64,000 bases of DNA, from positions 1,651,001 to 1,715,000 of the forward strand of contig NZ_CP039704.1 in the NCBI RefSeq assembly GCF_005144965.1, given 5' to 3'. Positions 42,274 to 51,626 of the stretch are shown piece after piece. The position numbers and the translations under genes were made by a program. The number at the start of each line of letters is the position of its first letter. Position 1 is the first letter of the stretch. The notes under the pieces are model-generated. The model saw only the letters and a program-made list of their open reading frames with translations, ran no database searches and was not told the origin of the DNA. Source of the DNA: Hankyongella ginsenosidimutans. Its GTDB lineage: Bacteria > Pseudomonadota > Alphaproteobacteria > Sphingomonadales > Sphingomonadaceae.

Positions 42274-43078
42274 CGATTGTCCGGGGCAGGCAGTTGCGGC
42301 GATGTGTCGTCCGGCGCGGCTTTCGCCAAGGGCTTGTAGAATATGCGGATGAACACGATCGAAAGCTCGTAGAGAATGATGAGCGGTATGGCGAGCAGGA
42401 ACTGGGAGGTAACGTCCGGCGGCGTGAGCACTGCTGCGAGCGCGAATGCGATGACGATTGCATAGCGGCGACCTTTCTGCAGCGTCTCGATGGGCAGCAG
42501 TCCGGCACGGTTGCTGAGCAGGATCGCAATTGGCAACAGGAAGGCAAAGCCGAACGCGAACAGCAGCTGACGCACGAAAGAGAGGTATTTCTGCACATCC
42601 GGCGTCACCGCCAGACCAAGCGAATGATTGCCCTCGATCAGGCTGAACGGACCGATCAGCAGCGCCTTCAAGGCCAGTGGCATCATATAGTAGGCACCGG
42701 CCACGCCGAGCGAAAACAGAACCGGCGTCATGAACAGGAATGGCAGAAACGCCTTCTTCTCGTTGCGGTACAGGCCCGGCGCTATGAACGCCCAGGCCTG
42801 GTTGGCGATAAAGGAAAGGTGATCATCATCGCCGCGTAAACCGCCACCTCGACGCGCACCCAAAGCTGCCCCGTAACTTCGGTGGAGATCAGCTTGGCAT
42901 CCGGCCCCAGGGTGATGCGTAGCGGCTGCGCCAGCAGATCGTATATCGAGGCGGAGAACGCGAAGGTCACGAGAAAGGCGGCGAGCACCGCCAGAACGCA
43001 GTAGAGCAGGCGGCGGCGCAGCTCGATCAGATGATCGAGCAAGGGCGCGCGGCTGTCGTCGATGTCGCGCAGTTTCAT
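42270..43078 (-). CDS. tatC: Sec-independent protein translocase TatC (frame broken once)
   Basis: Receptor of the twin-arginine export system, binding the RR signal. It begins MKLRDIDDSRAPLLDHLIELRRRLLY, the cytoplasmic signal-binding stretch, and has six membrane helices. FIANQAWAFIAPGLYRNEKKAFLPF holds the conserved Glu of the second cytoplasmic loop; DVTSQFLLAIPLIILYE closes the protein. One base is missing near 42822. It overlaps tatB at ATGA. The PhoX protein at 518 is a likely client. Confidence 0.93.
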
Positions 43079-43492
43079 GACTTGTCCGTTGTCGGCGCGA
43101 CCGTATGGGTCGTGGGGGCATCTCGGACTGCGGCTCACCCGGGCGCGTGTCGCCTGCGTGTTCGTCAAGCGGCGGCTCGGCCGGTTCGCCTACGTCGCCG
43201 GCCAACGGCGGCGACGGTTCCGGTGCGTGCGGGCGGTCCGGATGTCGCCGAAATCGGGCTTGGGCTGGTACGGGTTTGCCGTCGGCATCTCCATGGCCTT
43301 GCGGCGCAGCTCCTCCAGCTCGGCCTCGCGCATCATTTCATCGAATCCCGAGCGGAACTGGCCCGCGACATTGCCGATCTGGCGTCGCCAACTGGCCAGC
43401 GTACGCAACAGTCCCGGTAGCTCCTTGGGACCGACAACAAGCAGCGCGACAAGGGCTACGATGCCCATCTCACCAAGGTTGAAATCGAACAT
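43075..43492 (-). CDS. tatB: Tat translocase subunit TatB (frame broken in the tail)
   Basis: MFDFNLGEMGIVALVALLVVGPKELPGLLRTLASW is the TatB membrane helix with the conserved Glu and GPKELP hinge; the amphipathic helix and a Pro/Glu-rich tail follow. The tail is read through two frame changes (about 43215, giving HAPEPSPPLAGDVGEPAEPP, and about 43110, giving DAPTTHTVAPTTDKS), which ends in a TGA overlapping the tatC ATG. Without these changes it would end at 43190. Confidence 0.88.
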
Positions 43493-43515
43493 GGCCGGGG
43501 CCTGTCGCCCGCCGC

Positions 43516-43758
43516 TCAGGACGATCGGACGTCTTCGTGCGCCGTGCTCTGCGTCTTTGCATCGACTGTCGTGTCCGCGAGCCGCGAAGGCTCGGCGGGT
43601 TTGGCCGGCGGCGGCGTTTCGTCGTCGGCAAGGCCTTTCTTGAAGCTCTTGATGCCCTTGGCGAGGTCGCCCATCACGTCCGAGATGCGGCCGCGGCCGA
43701 ACAGGAGCACGACGACCAGCAGCAGGATCACCCAGTGCCAAACACTTCCCAAACCCAT
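43516..43758 (-). CDS. tatA: Tat translocase subunit TatA
   Basis: 80 residues, intact. [43 protein letters not shown] is the short membrane helix, the FGRGRI hinge and the amphipathic helix of the pore-forming subunit. It is 23 bases upstream of tatB. A palindromic element separates it from scpB, so a promoter for tatABC may lie in that gap. Confidence 0.94.
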   Translation of the reverse strand: MGLGSVWHWVILLLVVVLLFGRGRISDVMGDLAKGIKSFKKGLADDETPPPAKPAEPSRLADTTVDAKTQSTAHEDVRSS

Positions 43759-43839
43759 GACTTATTCCTTCCATCCGGCGTCGGCCGTCCATGCGCCGTA
43801 TCACCCTAATTTATGGTTATCCTCGCCCCGGTGCAATGC

Positions 43840-43934
43840 GCAGCAGGGGAAGTACATTCAGGCGTGCCGCAAATTCGCGTCATTCCAGCTTTCGTCGGGA
43901 TGACCGCAAAATTAGTATTTACAACAGCCTGTTA
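43840..43934. repeat. Palindromic element abutting the scpB stop
   Basis: On the minus strand it begins TAACAGGCTGTTGTAAATAC and contains GTCATCCCGACGAAAGCTGG and CCAGCTTTCGTCGGGATGAC-type arms. The far end is diverged (GCAGCAGGGGAAGTAC). It belongs to the TAGCAGGCTG group at 34340 and 53026. TAA is the scpB stop. Confidence 0.6.
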
Positions 43935-44511
43935 GCTTTCCTCGTCCATATCCTCGCCGGCCGGCATGTTGCCGGCGAAAGTAACGGCCGAAAGATCCAG
44001 CAGGCCGGCTGCCCGCAACTCCTCGATGCCCGGCAAATCCTTGAGGCTAGACAACCCGAAATGCGTCAAAAACGCCTGAGTGGTGGCGAAGGTGACAGGA
44101 CGGCCCGGCGACTCCCGGCGTCCCGCGATCCGCACCCATCCGGCGTCCATCAGCAGATCGAGCGTACCCTTCGACACCGAGACACCCCGGATTTCTTCGA
44201 TTTCCGCGCGCGTCACGGGCTGATGGTAGGCGATGATGGCCAGGGTTTCGACCCCTGCGCGGGAGAGTCGTCGCGTCTCCTCCACCTCCTGTCGCAACAG
44301 GTGGCCAAGGTCGGGTGCGGTCTGGAACATCCAGCCGCCGCCACGCTCGACCAGGGTGACGCCGCGCGGCGCATAATCCGCGACCAGCTGCATGAGCGCG
44401 GCATGCACCGTGGCGGCATCGCCGAAGCGCTGGACAAGCGCGCTCAGCATCACCGGCTCGGCGGCGGCGAACAGCACCGCCTCGATCTGCCGGACCAGAT
44501 AGGTCGCTCAC
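43932..44511 (-). CDS. scpB: Segregation and condensation protein B (frame broken once)
   Basis: Winged-helix partner of the SMC condensin complex. RQIEAVLFAAAEPVMLSALVQRFGD opens the domain after a frame change near 44497; GGGWMFQTAPDLG, LSRAGVETLAIIAYHQPVTRAEIEEIRGVSVSKGTLDLLMDAGWV and RPVTFATTQAFLTHFGLSSLKDLP are diagnostic. A GTG start overlaps the scpA TGA. It ends at the TAA contributed by the neighbouring element. Confidence 0.92.
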
Positions 44512-45266
44512 GCGCTGTCTCCGGTTCTGCGACGTACGCGGATCGGGCCGAAGGCTTCGTGCTGGTCGATGTCGGCGCGTCCCGTGCGGGCGAGTTCCAG
44601 GGCCGCGACGAAAGTGCTGGCCAGTGCCGAGCGCTGGAACGCTGGATCATCGCCCGCGGGCAGGAAGGCGCTTAGGTCGGCCCAGTCGAGCGCATCGCCG
44701 ACCAGGTGCCGCAGCCGTTCCAGCGCGGCTTCGAGGCTGTAGACCGGCGGCAGCGATGGCGCATAGGCATCCGGCATGCGCCGCCGCCGCAGGGTGCCAT
44801 AGGCGCGCAGCAGTTCAAGCAGGGTACAGTCCAACGCGCCGGTTGCGACCAGTTCCATCGGCTCGGGCCTGCCGCGCGCGAAGACATCGCGCCCCAGCAG
44901 AGGCCGCTCCATCAGCGCCTGGCCGCAGACGCGCATGCGTTCCAGCTGCTGCAGCCGGCGCTGCAGCCGCTGCGCCAGTTCCTCGGCGGGGATGTCGTCG
45001 GCGGGTTTGGCATCCGGTGGCAGCAGCAGCCGCGACTTCAGATACGCAAGCCACGCCGCCATCACCAGATAATCGGCGGCAAGCTCGAGGTGCAGGCGGC
45101 GTGCTGCGGCGATGAACGCCAGATATTGCTCGACCAGCGCGAGAATGGAGATCGCGCCAAGATCAACCTTCTGGGTCCGCGCCAGTTCGAGCAGCAGATC
45201 GAGCGGCCCTTCATAGCCGCCAAGCCGCAACTGCAGGGCGTCCGGTTCCGCCGTATCCCAGGTCAT
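44508..45266 (-). CDS. scpA: Segregation and condensation protein A
   Basis: Kleisin that bridges SMC heads during chromosome segregation, 252 residues, intact. LRLGGYEGPLDLLLELARTQKVDLGAISILALVEQYL is the N-terminal kleisin signature, AADYLVMAAWLAYLKSRLLLP follows, and the C-terminal winged helix ends STFVAALELARTGRADIDQHEAFGPIRVR. Overlaps nagZ (ATGA) and scpB (GTGA). Confidence 0.94.
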   Translation of the reverse strand: MTWDTAEPDALQLRLGGYEGPLDLLLELARTQKVDLGAISILALVEQYLAFIAAARRLHLELAADYLVMAAWLAYLKSRLLLPPDAKPADDIPAEELAQRLQRRLQQLERMRVCGQALMERPLLGRDVFARGRPEPMELVATGALDCTLLELLRAYGTLRRRRMPDAYAPSLPPVYSLEAALERLRHLVGDALDWADLSAFLPAGDDPAFQRSALASTFVAALELARTGRADIDQHEAFGPIRVRRRTGDSA

Positions 45267-46271
45267 GCCACGGCCAGCAGGGCGTCACGCTCGCCGATCA
45301 GGTCCGCGAGCGCGCGGCTGCCGGGGTCAGTCGTGGGCCAGGCCATGGCCTGCGCCAGCCGCTCGGCGGACTGCGCGGACATCGCGTCAAGCACGTCGGC
45401 GATCGCCTGCATTTCCTGGAAATCGCCCGAGCAATGCAGTGCGACGTCGCAGCCGGCGGCCAGCACCGCCTGCGCGCGTGCGGCCATTCCGCCGCTCAGC
45501 GCTTTCATGCCAAGGTCGTCCGACATCAGCCAGCCGTCGAAGCCGATGGACTGGCGGATTACTGCCTCGATGACCGTGGGGATACGCTGGCGCAGCGCTG
45601 CGCATCCCAAGCCGTGTAGACCACATGCGCCGTCATCGCCATCGGTGCCTGCGCAAGCGTGCGGAACGGGCGCAGGTCCGTCTCCAGCGCTTGCCGGTCG
45701 ACGGTGACGACCGGCAGCTCGAGATGGCTGTCGGCGCGGGCGCGGCCATGGCCGGGGATGTGCTTGACCACGCCGACCACACCGGCGTTGCGCAGGCCGT
45801 CGAGCGTGGCGCGACCGAGGGCGGCGACCCGAAGCGGGTCATCCCCGTAGGCGCGGTCGCCGATGATGTCGTGGCCCTCGGCATCCAGCACGTCGAGCAG
45901 CGGCAGACAGTTCACGCTGATGCCAAGATCGGCCAGCGTGCGCCCGATCGCCTGGGCGTTGAGAGTGGCCGCGCGCATCGCGGAGATGGGTGCAACGTCA
46001 TAGAGCACTGCAAACCGGGCTGCCGGCGGAAACGCCGGCCAGTGCGGCGGTCGCAACCGTGCGACCCGGCCGCCTTCCTGATCGATGAGGATCGGCAGCG
46101 ACGTCCGCCCGCTCAGCGTGCGCAGCGGTCGGTCAGCGCCCGCACCTGGTCGGGCGTGTCGCAGTTGCGCGCGAACAGGATGTAGCCCGCCGGGTCGGCA
46201 TCCCGGAACAGTGCCGCTTCATCCGGGGTCAGCGCATGCCCTGAAAGCCCGAAAATGACGGGCTGCGTCAC
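45263..46271 (-). CDS. nagZ: Beta-N-acetylhexosaminidase, GH3 (frame broken)
   Basis: Removes GlcNAc from muropeptides during peptidoglycan recycling. It starts at a GTG (TQPVIFGLSGHALTPDEAALFRD), with PAGYILFARNCDTPDQ, then in further frames PILIDQEGGRVARLRPPHWPAFP, NCLPLLDVLD, HIPGHGRARADSHLELP with the catalytic His, AHVVY, and SDDLGMKALSGG with the catalytic Asp. Frame changes are near 46120 and 45600. It overlaps the SPOR gene upstream and scpA downstream. Confidence 0.9.
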
Positions 46272-47236
46272 GGGGCGACGATCAGACAGGGCTGGCCTGC
46301 CGCTTTAAGCTCCGCGCAGATCTGGTCCGCGCGCGCCGCTCCCGATACGCCGGCGGCGCGCAGGCGGTACATGGTGCGACCGCCGACCGCCACGGGCGCG
46401 ATATCGGGCGACAGGCCGGTCAGGCTCTTGAATTTGCCTGTAATCTCACCCCAGCCCTGGTTGGCGCGTGCAGTGCTGGAAAATGCCCCCAACTGCAGCA
46501 GCACGCCCGGCTTCGATGGCTTGGGTGCCGGGGCAGGTTTCTCGGAGGCAGGTTTCTCGGAGGCAGGTTTCTCGGAGGCAGGTTTCTCGGTGGCAGGTTT
46601 CTGGTCCGCCGGTTTCTGGACAGTTGGCTTTTGGTCCACCGGCTTTTCCGGTGCCGGTTGCGGCCTGGCCTGCGCCGTCTGCGGCCGCGATGCCGGCGCG
46701 CTCAGGGTGGCGCTGTCCGCGGTTGGCGGTGCGGCCGCTGTGACCTTGGTCTTGGGTGGCGCGATGTCCGATGTGTCGGGCGGCGGCAAATCCGGGGCTT
46801 TGCTGGCCGTTGCGGCTTCCTGCCGTGCCGTGCCGAAAATCGTCGACGGGTCCATCAGCGACTCGGGCGGGGCTGCTTCCGGGGCGACACTCGGCGGTGC
46901 CGGTTCCGCATTGCCGGTGGCAACCTTATCGACTTCGTCCTCGGCTGGCGTCGGCGCGTTTCCCTCCGGGCGCTTCTTGAACGGCTTGGCGTCCGCGAGA
47001 ATCAGCGGCGGCTCGCCGGCCGGGCCGGACTGGCGGTTCGGGTCGGCCTGCGTGTAGAAGAACCACACGGTGCCGATCAGCGCCGCGAGGAAGACGCCGG
47101 CCCCGAGGAACAGCCATTTGCGATCCAGCACCGGCTGGTCGTCGAACGCGTCGTCCGCCGTTTGCAGCCAGGGCAACGCGTCCTTGCCATCGGCCTCATC
47201 GCCAGCGTTGCGAAGGATACCGCGCGTGCGGGCCAT
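46268..47236 (-). CDS. SPOR-domain membrane protein
   Basis: About 322 residues, intact. One membrane helix (KWLFLGAGVFLAALIGTVWFF) anchors a long Pro/Ala-rich linker containing the pentapeptide KPASE repeated, then a C-terminal SPOR domain (VLLQLGAFSSTARANQGWGEI to SGAARADQICAELKAAGQPC) that binds denuded peptidoglycan. It resembles FtsN-like or DamX-like division factors and sits between argS and nagZ as in many Alphaproteobacteria. The ATG overlaps the argS stop (TGATG). Confidence 0.88.
   Translation of the reverse strand: MARTRGILRNAGDEADGKDALPWLQTADDAFDDQPVLDRKWLFLGAGVFLAALIGTVWFFYTQADPNRQSGPAGEPPLILADAKPFKKRPEGNAPTPAEDEVDKVATGNAEPAPPSVAPEAAPPESLMDPSTIFGTARQEAATASKAPDLPPPDTSDIAPPKTKVTAAAPPTADSATLSAPASRPQTAQARPQPAPEKPVDQKPTVQKPADQKPATEKPASEKPASEKPASEKPAPAPKPSKPGVLLQLGAFSSTARANQGWGEITGKFKSLTGLSPDIAPVAVGGRTMYRLRAAGVSGAARADQICAELKAAGQPCLIVAP
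46531..46605. repeat. Five 15-bp tandem repeats coding for KPASE-like units
   Basis: The plus-strand unit is GAGGCAGGTTTCTCG, repeated five times with a changed first and last copy. It lies in the linker of the SPOR protein and keeps frame, so length variation here would be tolerated. Confidence 0.85.
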
Positions 47237-48975
47237 CAATGCATCTCCTCAACCGGTTCCACGCCCAGGAGGCGCAAGCCATTGCCAATCACCTGGCCGA
47301 CTGCGAGACAGAGCGCGGCGCGCGCCTGGGTCACCGCCACGTCATCGGCGACGATGAATCGGCGCGATGGATCGTCATTACCGCTATTCCATAGCGCATG
47401 GAACGCCGCCGCGACATCGCCGAGGTAGAAGGCGCAGCGGTGCGGTTCATGCGTCAGCGCTGCACCCGAGACAATGCGCGGCCACTGCGCAAGCAGCTTG
47501 ACCAGCGCCAGCTCGTCCCCGTTCAGCAGGTCGAGCGGCGCATCGCGCGCCGGATCGGCAGAGTCATGGGCGTCCGCCCATTTGCGCAGCACCGAGCGCA
47601 CGCGGGCGTGGGCGTACTGCACATAGAACACCGGGTTGTCCTTGGACTGCTCGACCACTTTCGCAAAGTCGAAGTCCAGTTGCGCGTCCGACCGGCGGGT
47701 GAGCATCATGAAGCGCACCACATCCTTGCCGACCTCCTCGACCACATCGGCGAGGGTGACGAAACTGCCCGAGCGCTTGGACATCTTGACCGGCTCGCCG
47801 GCGCGGAACAGCCGGACCATCTGGCACAGCAGCACATCGTGGCTGACCGACCCGCCCGACATGGCCTCGACCGCCGCGTCCATCCGCTTCACGTAGCCGC
47901 CATGGTCCGCGCCCCAGACATTGACCAGATGCGTAAAGCCCCGGCGGATCTTGTCGCGGTGGTAGGCGATGTCGGCGGCGAAATAGGTCCAGGCGCCGTT
48001 CGATTTCTTCAGCGGCCGGTCGGTGTCGTCGCCGAAGTCGCTGGCGCGGAACAGGGTCTGCGGGCGCGGTTCCCAGTCCTCGGGCGCTTCACCCTTGGGT
48101 GGCTCCAGCGTCCCGACATAGACGAGATTGCGCGCTTCCAGGTCCGCCAGGGTCTCGACGATCGCGCCGTTCTCGTGCAGCGCCCGCTCGGACGCGAACA
48201 CGTCATGGTGGATGCCGAGCTTGCCGAGGTCGCTCTTGATGAGCTCCATCATGCGCGCCGTGGTCTCGCGCTTGAACAGGTCGAGCCATGCGGACTCCGG
48301 CGCGTCGCGGTAAGTATCCCCGAACGCTGCGGCAAGTGCTGCGCCGACCGGGACGAGGTAATCGCCGGGGTAGAGCCCTTCCGGGATCGCGCCGATGTCT
48401 TCGCCCAGCGCCTCCCGGTAGCGCAGGTGCGCCGAGCGTGCGAGCGTGTCGACCTGGCCGCCGGCGTCGTTGATGTAATATTCGCGCGTCACCTCAAAGC
48501 CAGCGCACTCCAGCACGGCAGCCAGCGCATCGCCGACGACGGCGCCGCGGCAGTGCCCCATGTGCATCGGCCCGGTCGGGTTGGCGGAGACGAACTCGAC
48601 GTTCACCGGTGCATCGCCGCCGACGCGGCTGCGGCCGAAGTTTGCGCCCTCCTGCAGGATGGTCGCGATCATCTGCCGCCAGACGTCGTCGTGCAGGCGG
48701 ATGTTCAGGAACCCGGGTCCTGCGACCGAGACATCGGCGACGCGCGGATCGCCGCGCAGGCGCGCCGAGAGATCGTCCGCGATCGCACGTGGCGACAGGC
48801 CCGCGGGCTTGGCCAGGACCAGCGCGGCATTGGTTGCAAGGTCGCCGTGGCCCGCATCGCGGGGCGGCTCGACCGTGATCGCATGGGTGTTCAGGCCGGC
48901 GGGCAGCTTGCCCTCGGTCTGGGCCTGGGCGACCGCCGCCAGCACGACATCCTGAAAATCGGCAAAAATATTCAT
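47236..48975 (-). CDS. argS: Arginyl-tRNA synthetase
   Basis: Class I synthetase charging tRNA-Arg, 579 residues, intact. The N-terminal Add-1 domain (MNIFADFQDVVLAAVAQAQ) recognises the tRNA elbow. SANPTGPMHMGHCRGAVVGD contains the HIGH motif as HMGH, YYINDAGGQ is conserved, and VKMSKRSGSFVTL is the KMSKS motif. The DALR anticodon domain closes the protein. First gene of the operon continuing into the SPOR, nagZ, scpAB and tat genes. Confidence 0.96.
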   Translation of the reverse strand: MNIFADFQDVVLAAVAQAQTEGKLPAGLNTHAITVEPPRDAGHGDLATNAALVLAKPAGLSPRAIADDLSARLRGDPRVADVSVAGPGFLNIRLHDDVWRQMIATILQEGANFGRSRVGGDAPVNVEFVSANPTGPMHMGHCRGAVVGDALAAVLECAGFEVTREYYINDAGGQVDTLARSAHLRYREALGEDIGAIPEGLYPGDYLVPVGAALAAAFGDTYRDAPESAWLDLFKRETTARMMELIKSDLGKLGIHHDVFASERALHENGAIVETLADLEARNLVYVGTLEPPKGEAPEDWEPRPQTLFRASDFGDDTDRPLKKSNGAWTYFAADIAYHRDKIRRGFTHLVNVWGADHGGYVKRMDAAVEAMSGGSVSHDVLLCQMVRLFRAGEPVKMSKRSGSFVTLADVVEEVGKDVVRFMMLTRRSDAQLDFDFAKVVEQSKDNPVFYVQYAHARVRSVLRKWADAHDSADPARDAPLDLLNGDELALVKLLAQWPRIVSGAALTHEPHRCAFYLGDVAAAFHALWNSGNDDPSRRFIVADDVAVTQARAALCLAVGQVIGNGLRLLGVEPVEEMH

Positions 48976-49088
48976 GGCACACTCGAAACGGGGAGAGGCT
49001 CTCCGTCAGCCGATCTCATTGCGAAATGCCGCGCCGCGGTGCAATGCCCAATGCGCGCTTTGGCAGGCTATATCTTCGCTGCTCCCTG

Positions 49089-50240
49089 TTAAACCACGAG
49101 CAGCGCGCGGCCGGTGAGGGCCTGGTGGCGGCGGATCGCGAACCGGTCGGTCATGCCGGCGACGAAATCCGCGACCAATCTAGCCAGGCCATGCGGCGGT
49201 GCGACGGCCTGCTGCGCCCATTCCGCGGGCATGCGCCCCGGGTCGTCCAGATAGTGCGCGAACAGGTCGGCGATGATCTGCTGCCCCGGCCCGGTCAGCG
49301 CCAGCACCTGTGGGTGCTTGTAGAGCGCTGTGCGCAGGAAGCCCTTCAGCGCGCGCACTTCGCCCGCCAAGGCCGCGCTGAAGCCGGCCAGCGGCCGGCC
49401 GGCGGCACGGACAGCCTCCGGCGTGCGCGGGTCCGCCGCGTTGAGCAGGGCCTGTGTCGCCGCGAGCACGTCGCCGGTCAGGCGGCCGACCAGAATGCGC
49501 ACCATCTCCGGCACCAGCCGGCTGTGCGGTGCGGTGGGGAAACGCGCACTGGCCTCGAACCAGGCCTCGGCAACGATCGGCACCAGCAACGCCTCCTCAA
49601 GCGCGAACAGCCCGGAGCGCAGGCCGTCGTCGAGGTCGTGGGTATTGTAGGCGATGTCGTCGGCGATCGCGGCGATCTGGGCCTCAAGGCTCGGGTAGCT
49701 GTCCAGTTCCAGATCATGCTCCTGCTGATACAGGCGCAACGCCCAGGGCGGTGCCGTGACCGGGCCGTTGTGCTTGGCCAGCCCTTCGAGTGTCTCCCAG
49801 CTCAGGTTCAGGCCGTCGAATGCCGCGTAACGCTGTTCGAGGAAGGTCAGCACCCGGATGGTCTGGGCATTATGGTCGAAGCCGTCATGCGCCGCCATGC
49901 AGGCGTTGAGCGTCGTCTCGCCGGCATGGCCGAACGCCGGGTGGCCGAGATCGTGCGCGAGTGCCAGCGTCTCGGTCAGGTCCTCGTCGAGACCGAGCTG
50001 GCGCGCCAGGGTGCGCGCGATCTGCGCGACCTCCAGACTGTGGGTCAGGCGGGTGCGGAAGTGATCGTCGTAGGCGGCGACGAAGACCTGCGTCTTGTGC
50101 TTCAGCCGGCGAAAGGCGGTTGCATGGATGATGCGGTCCCGGTCGCGCTGAAACGCTGTCCGGGTGGCGCTCGGCGCTTCCGCGTACAGGCGGCCCCGGC
50201 TGCGCGCGGGGTCGCAGGCGAAGACAGCGCGCGGGGTCAT
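49089..50240 (-). CDS. dgt: dGTP triphosphohydrolase-like HD protein
   Basis: 383 residues, intact. The HD metal site comprises the His in RLTHSLEVAQIARTLA and HD in LAHDLGHPAFGHAGETTLN, with the later Asp in IAAIADDIAYNTHDLDDGLRSGLF. TAFQRDRDRIIHATAFRRLKHKTQVF is the dGTPase opening. The ATG at 50240 (MTPRAVFACDPARSRGR) overlaps the upstream TPR/SPOR stop as ATGA; sequence further upstream in frame is not conserved. It hydrolyses dNTPs to nucleosides and triphosphate. Confidence 0.92.
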   Translation of the reverse strand: MTPRAVFACDPARSRGRLYAEAPSATRTAFQRDRDRIIHATAFRRLKHKTQVFVAAYDDHFRTRLTHSLEVAQIARTLARQLGLDEDLTETLALAHDLGHPAFGHAGETTLNACMAAHDGFDHNAQTIRVLTFLEQRYAAFDGLNLSWETLEGLAKHNGPVTAPPWALRLYQQEHDLELDSYPSLEAQIAAIADDIAYNTHDLDDGLRSGLFALEEALLVPIVAEAWFEASARFPTAPHSRLVPEMVRILVGRLTGDVLAATQALLNAADPRTPEAVRAAGRPLAGFSAALAGEVRALKGFLRTALYKHPQVLALTGPGQQIIADLFAHYLDDPGRMPAEWAQQAVAPPHGLARLVADFVAGMTDRFAIRRHQALTGRALLVV

Positions 50241-51520
50241 TTCAGGCGTTCGGCCGCCCCGACATCGCGGCGCGGCAGGCTGTCCAGCCCGGCGGCCGAC
50301 AGGGCCGCACGGCACGCGGAGACCTGGTCCGCCGTCTCGAACGCGCCGAGCAGGATCCGATAGCGGCCCCCGGCTGCGGATTCGATGTAGACGGTGCTGT
50401 CCTTCGCGGCGGTGCCGGCCTTGGCGGCGATGGCGCGCCATTGGACGCGCGCCTGGTCCATGCTCAGCACGCTACCAACCTGCACGAAGCGCAGCCCGGA
50501 CGCTTGCGAGGTGCAAGGTTTTTCAGGCGGTTTCGGCTTTTGCGGGATCGGCTGCAACGGCACCTCAGGACCCGCAGCGGCCAGTTGTCCTGCCGCTGGC
50601 GCAGTAGCGGCAGGCGGGGGCGTCTTGATGTCGAGGTAGGACGGCGACTGCGGTTGTGCCTGCGTGGTCTGGGCTGGCTGGGCAGCTGCGGCTTCCACCT
50701 GCAGGGTGTTTGGAAGATGGTTCAGATGCACGGCGGCGGCTTTCTGCTGCGGGGTCAGTTTGGGCAGTTGGGCGTAGAACGGGCGCAGCGCCTCGGCAGT
50801 TTGCTCCGGCAGAGCGGTGGCAGCGATCCGCACGGCTTCCTCCGTCTCGCCGCTCAGCGCGTACACCAGCGCCAATGCGCGGCGCACCGGCTCGATGCCT
50901 CCGGGATCGTTGGCGATCGTCTGCAACAGGGTCAGCGCAGCGCCATAGTCCTGCAGGATCGCCAGCGACAGCGACAGCCGCACCGTCGTGCCGGTCTGGC
51001 TGGGGTCGGCGGAGAGGGCGCGACTGTAGGCCAGCCGGGCCTCCTCGTTGCGGCCGAGCAGATCGAGCGCCAGCCCGCGTTCCGACTCGACAAGTGCGCG
51101 CGGGGCACCGCGCTGCTCTGCCGTGGCGAGCCGCTGGAGCGCGGCGTCGGGCTGTTCGAGCCTGTTCAGCAGTATTGCATGCTGAAGCGGCGGACCGCCG
51201 GCCTTGGGTTGAAGCCGCTCCAGCTTGTCGAGCGGCGCAGTCGCGGCAAGATCAAGGCCAAGCGCCGATAGCGTGCGCGCTGCGCCATCCAGCGCATCGA
51301 CGTTATCGGCATCGCGAGAGAGCACAGCCTGATACAGTTCGAGCGCACCGCGGTTTTCGCCGCGCAGTTCCAGGCGGCGGGCGAACGCGACCTGGGTCCG
51401 CGGCTGGTCGAGCGTGGTGCCGGAAGACGCCGCAGCGGAGGGGCGGATGCCGGCTCCCGGCAGCGCGACCAAAACGAGGGCGGCGCACAGGCAGGGCTTC
51501 ACAGGGAAGGTTAACGGCAT
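50237..51520 (-). CDS. Exported TPR and SPOR-domain protein
   Basis: 427 residues, intact. A signal peptide (MPLTFPVKPCLCAALVLVALPGAG) is followed by TPR-like helices: ELRGENRGALELYQAVLSRDADNVDALDGAARTL, GRNEEARLAYSRALSADPS, and ILQDYGAALTLLQTIANDPG. After a Gln/Pro-rich linker comes a SPOR domain (LRFVQVGSVLSMDQARVQW to FETADQVSACRAALSAAGL). It is probably a periplasmic peptidoglycan-associated protein, and a second SPOR protein in this neighbourhood. It is coupled to dgt by a four-base overlap. Confidence 0.82.
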   Translation of the reverse strand: MPLTFPVKPCLCAALVLVALPGAGIRPSAAASSGTTLDQPRTQVAFARRLELRGENRGALELYQAVLSRDADNVDALDGAARTLSALGLDLAATAPLDKLERLQPKAGGPPLQHAILLNRLEQPDAALQRLATAEQRGAPRALVESERGLALDLLGRNEEARLAYSRALSADPSQTGTTVRLSLSLAILQDYGAALTLLQTIANDPGGIEPVRRALALVYALSGETEEAVRIAATALPEQTAEALRPFYAQLPKLTPQQKAAAVHLNHLPNTLQVEAAAAQPAQTTQAQPQSPSYLDIKTPPPAATAPAAGQLAAAGPEVPLQPIPQKPKPPEKPCTSQASGLRFVQVGSVLSMDQARVQWRAIAAKAGTAAKDSTVYIESAAGGRYRILLGAFETADQVSACRAALSAAGLDSLPRRDVGAAERLK

Positions 51521-51626
51521 TGGACCTGTTTACGGGATGAATGCCCCATTGTCATCCAGCTTGGGGCTTTCACGTGGCTGATACTGTGTTACTTCTGCAG
51601 GATTGCGACAAAAAGCGGATCTGACG

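Noticed and set aside
46531..46605. Regulatory iteron-like repeats
   Set aside because: The 15-bp period keeps the reading frame of the SPOR protein and encodes KPASE units, so it is a coding repeat.
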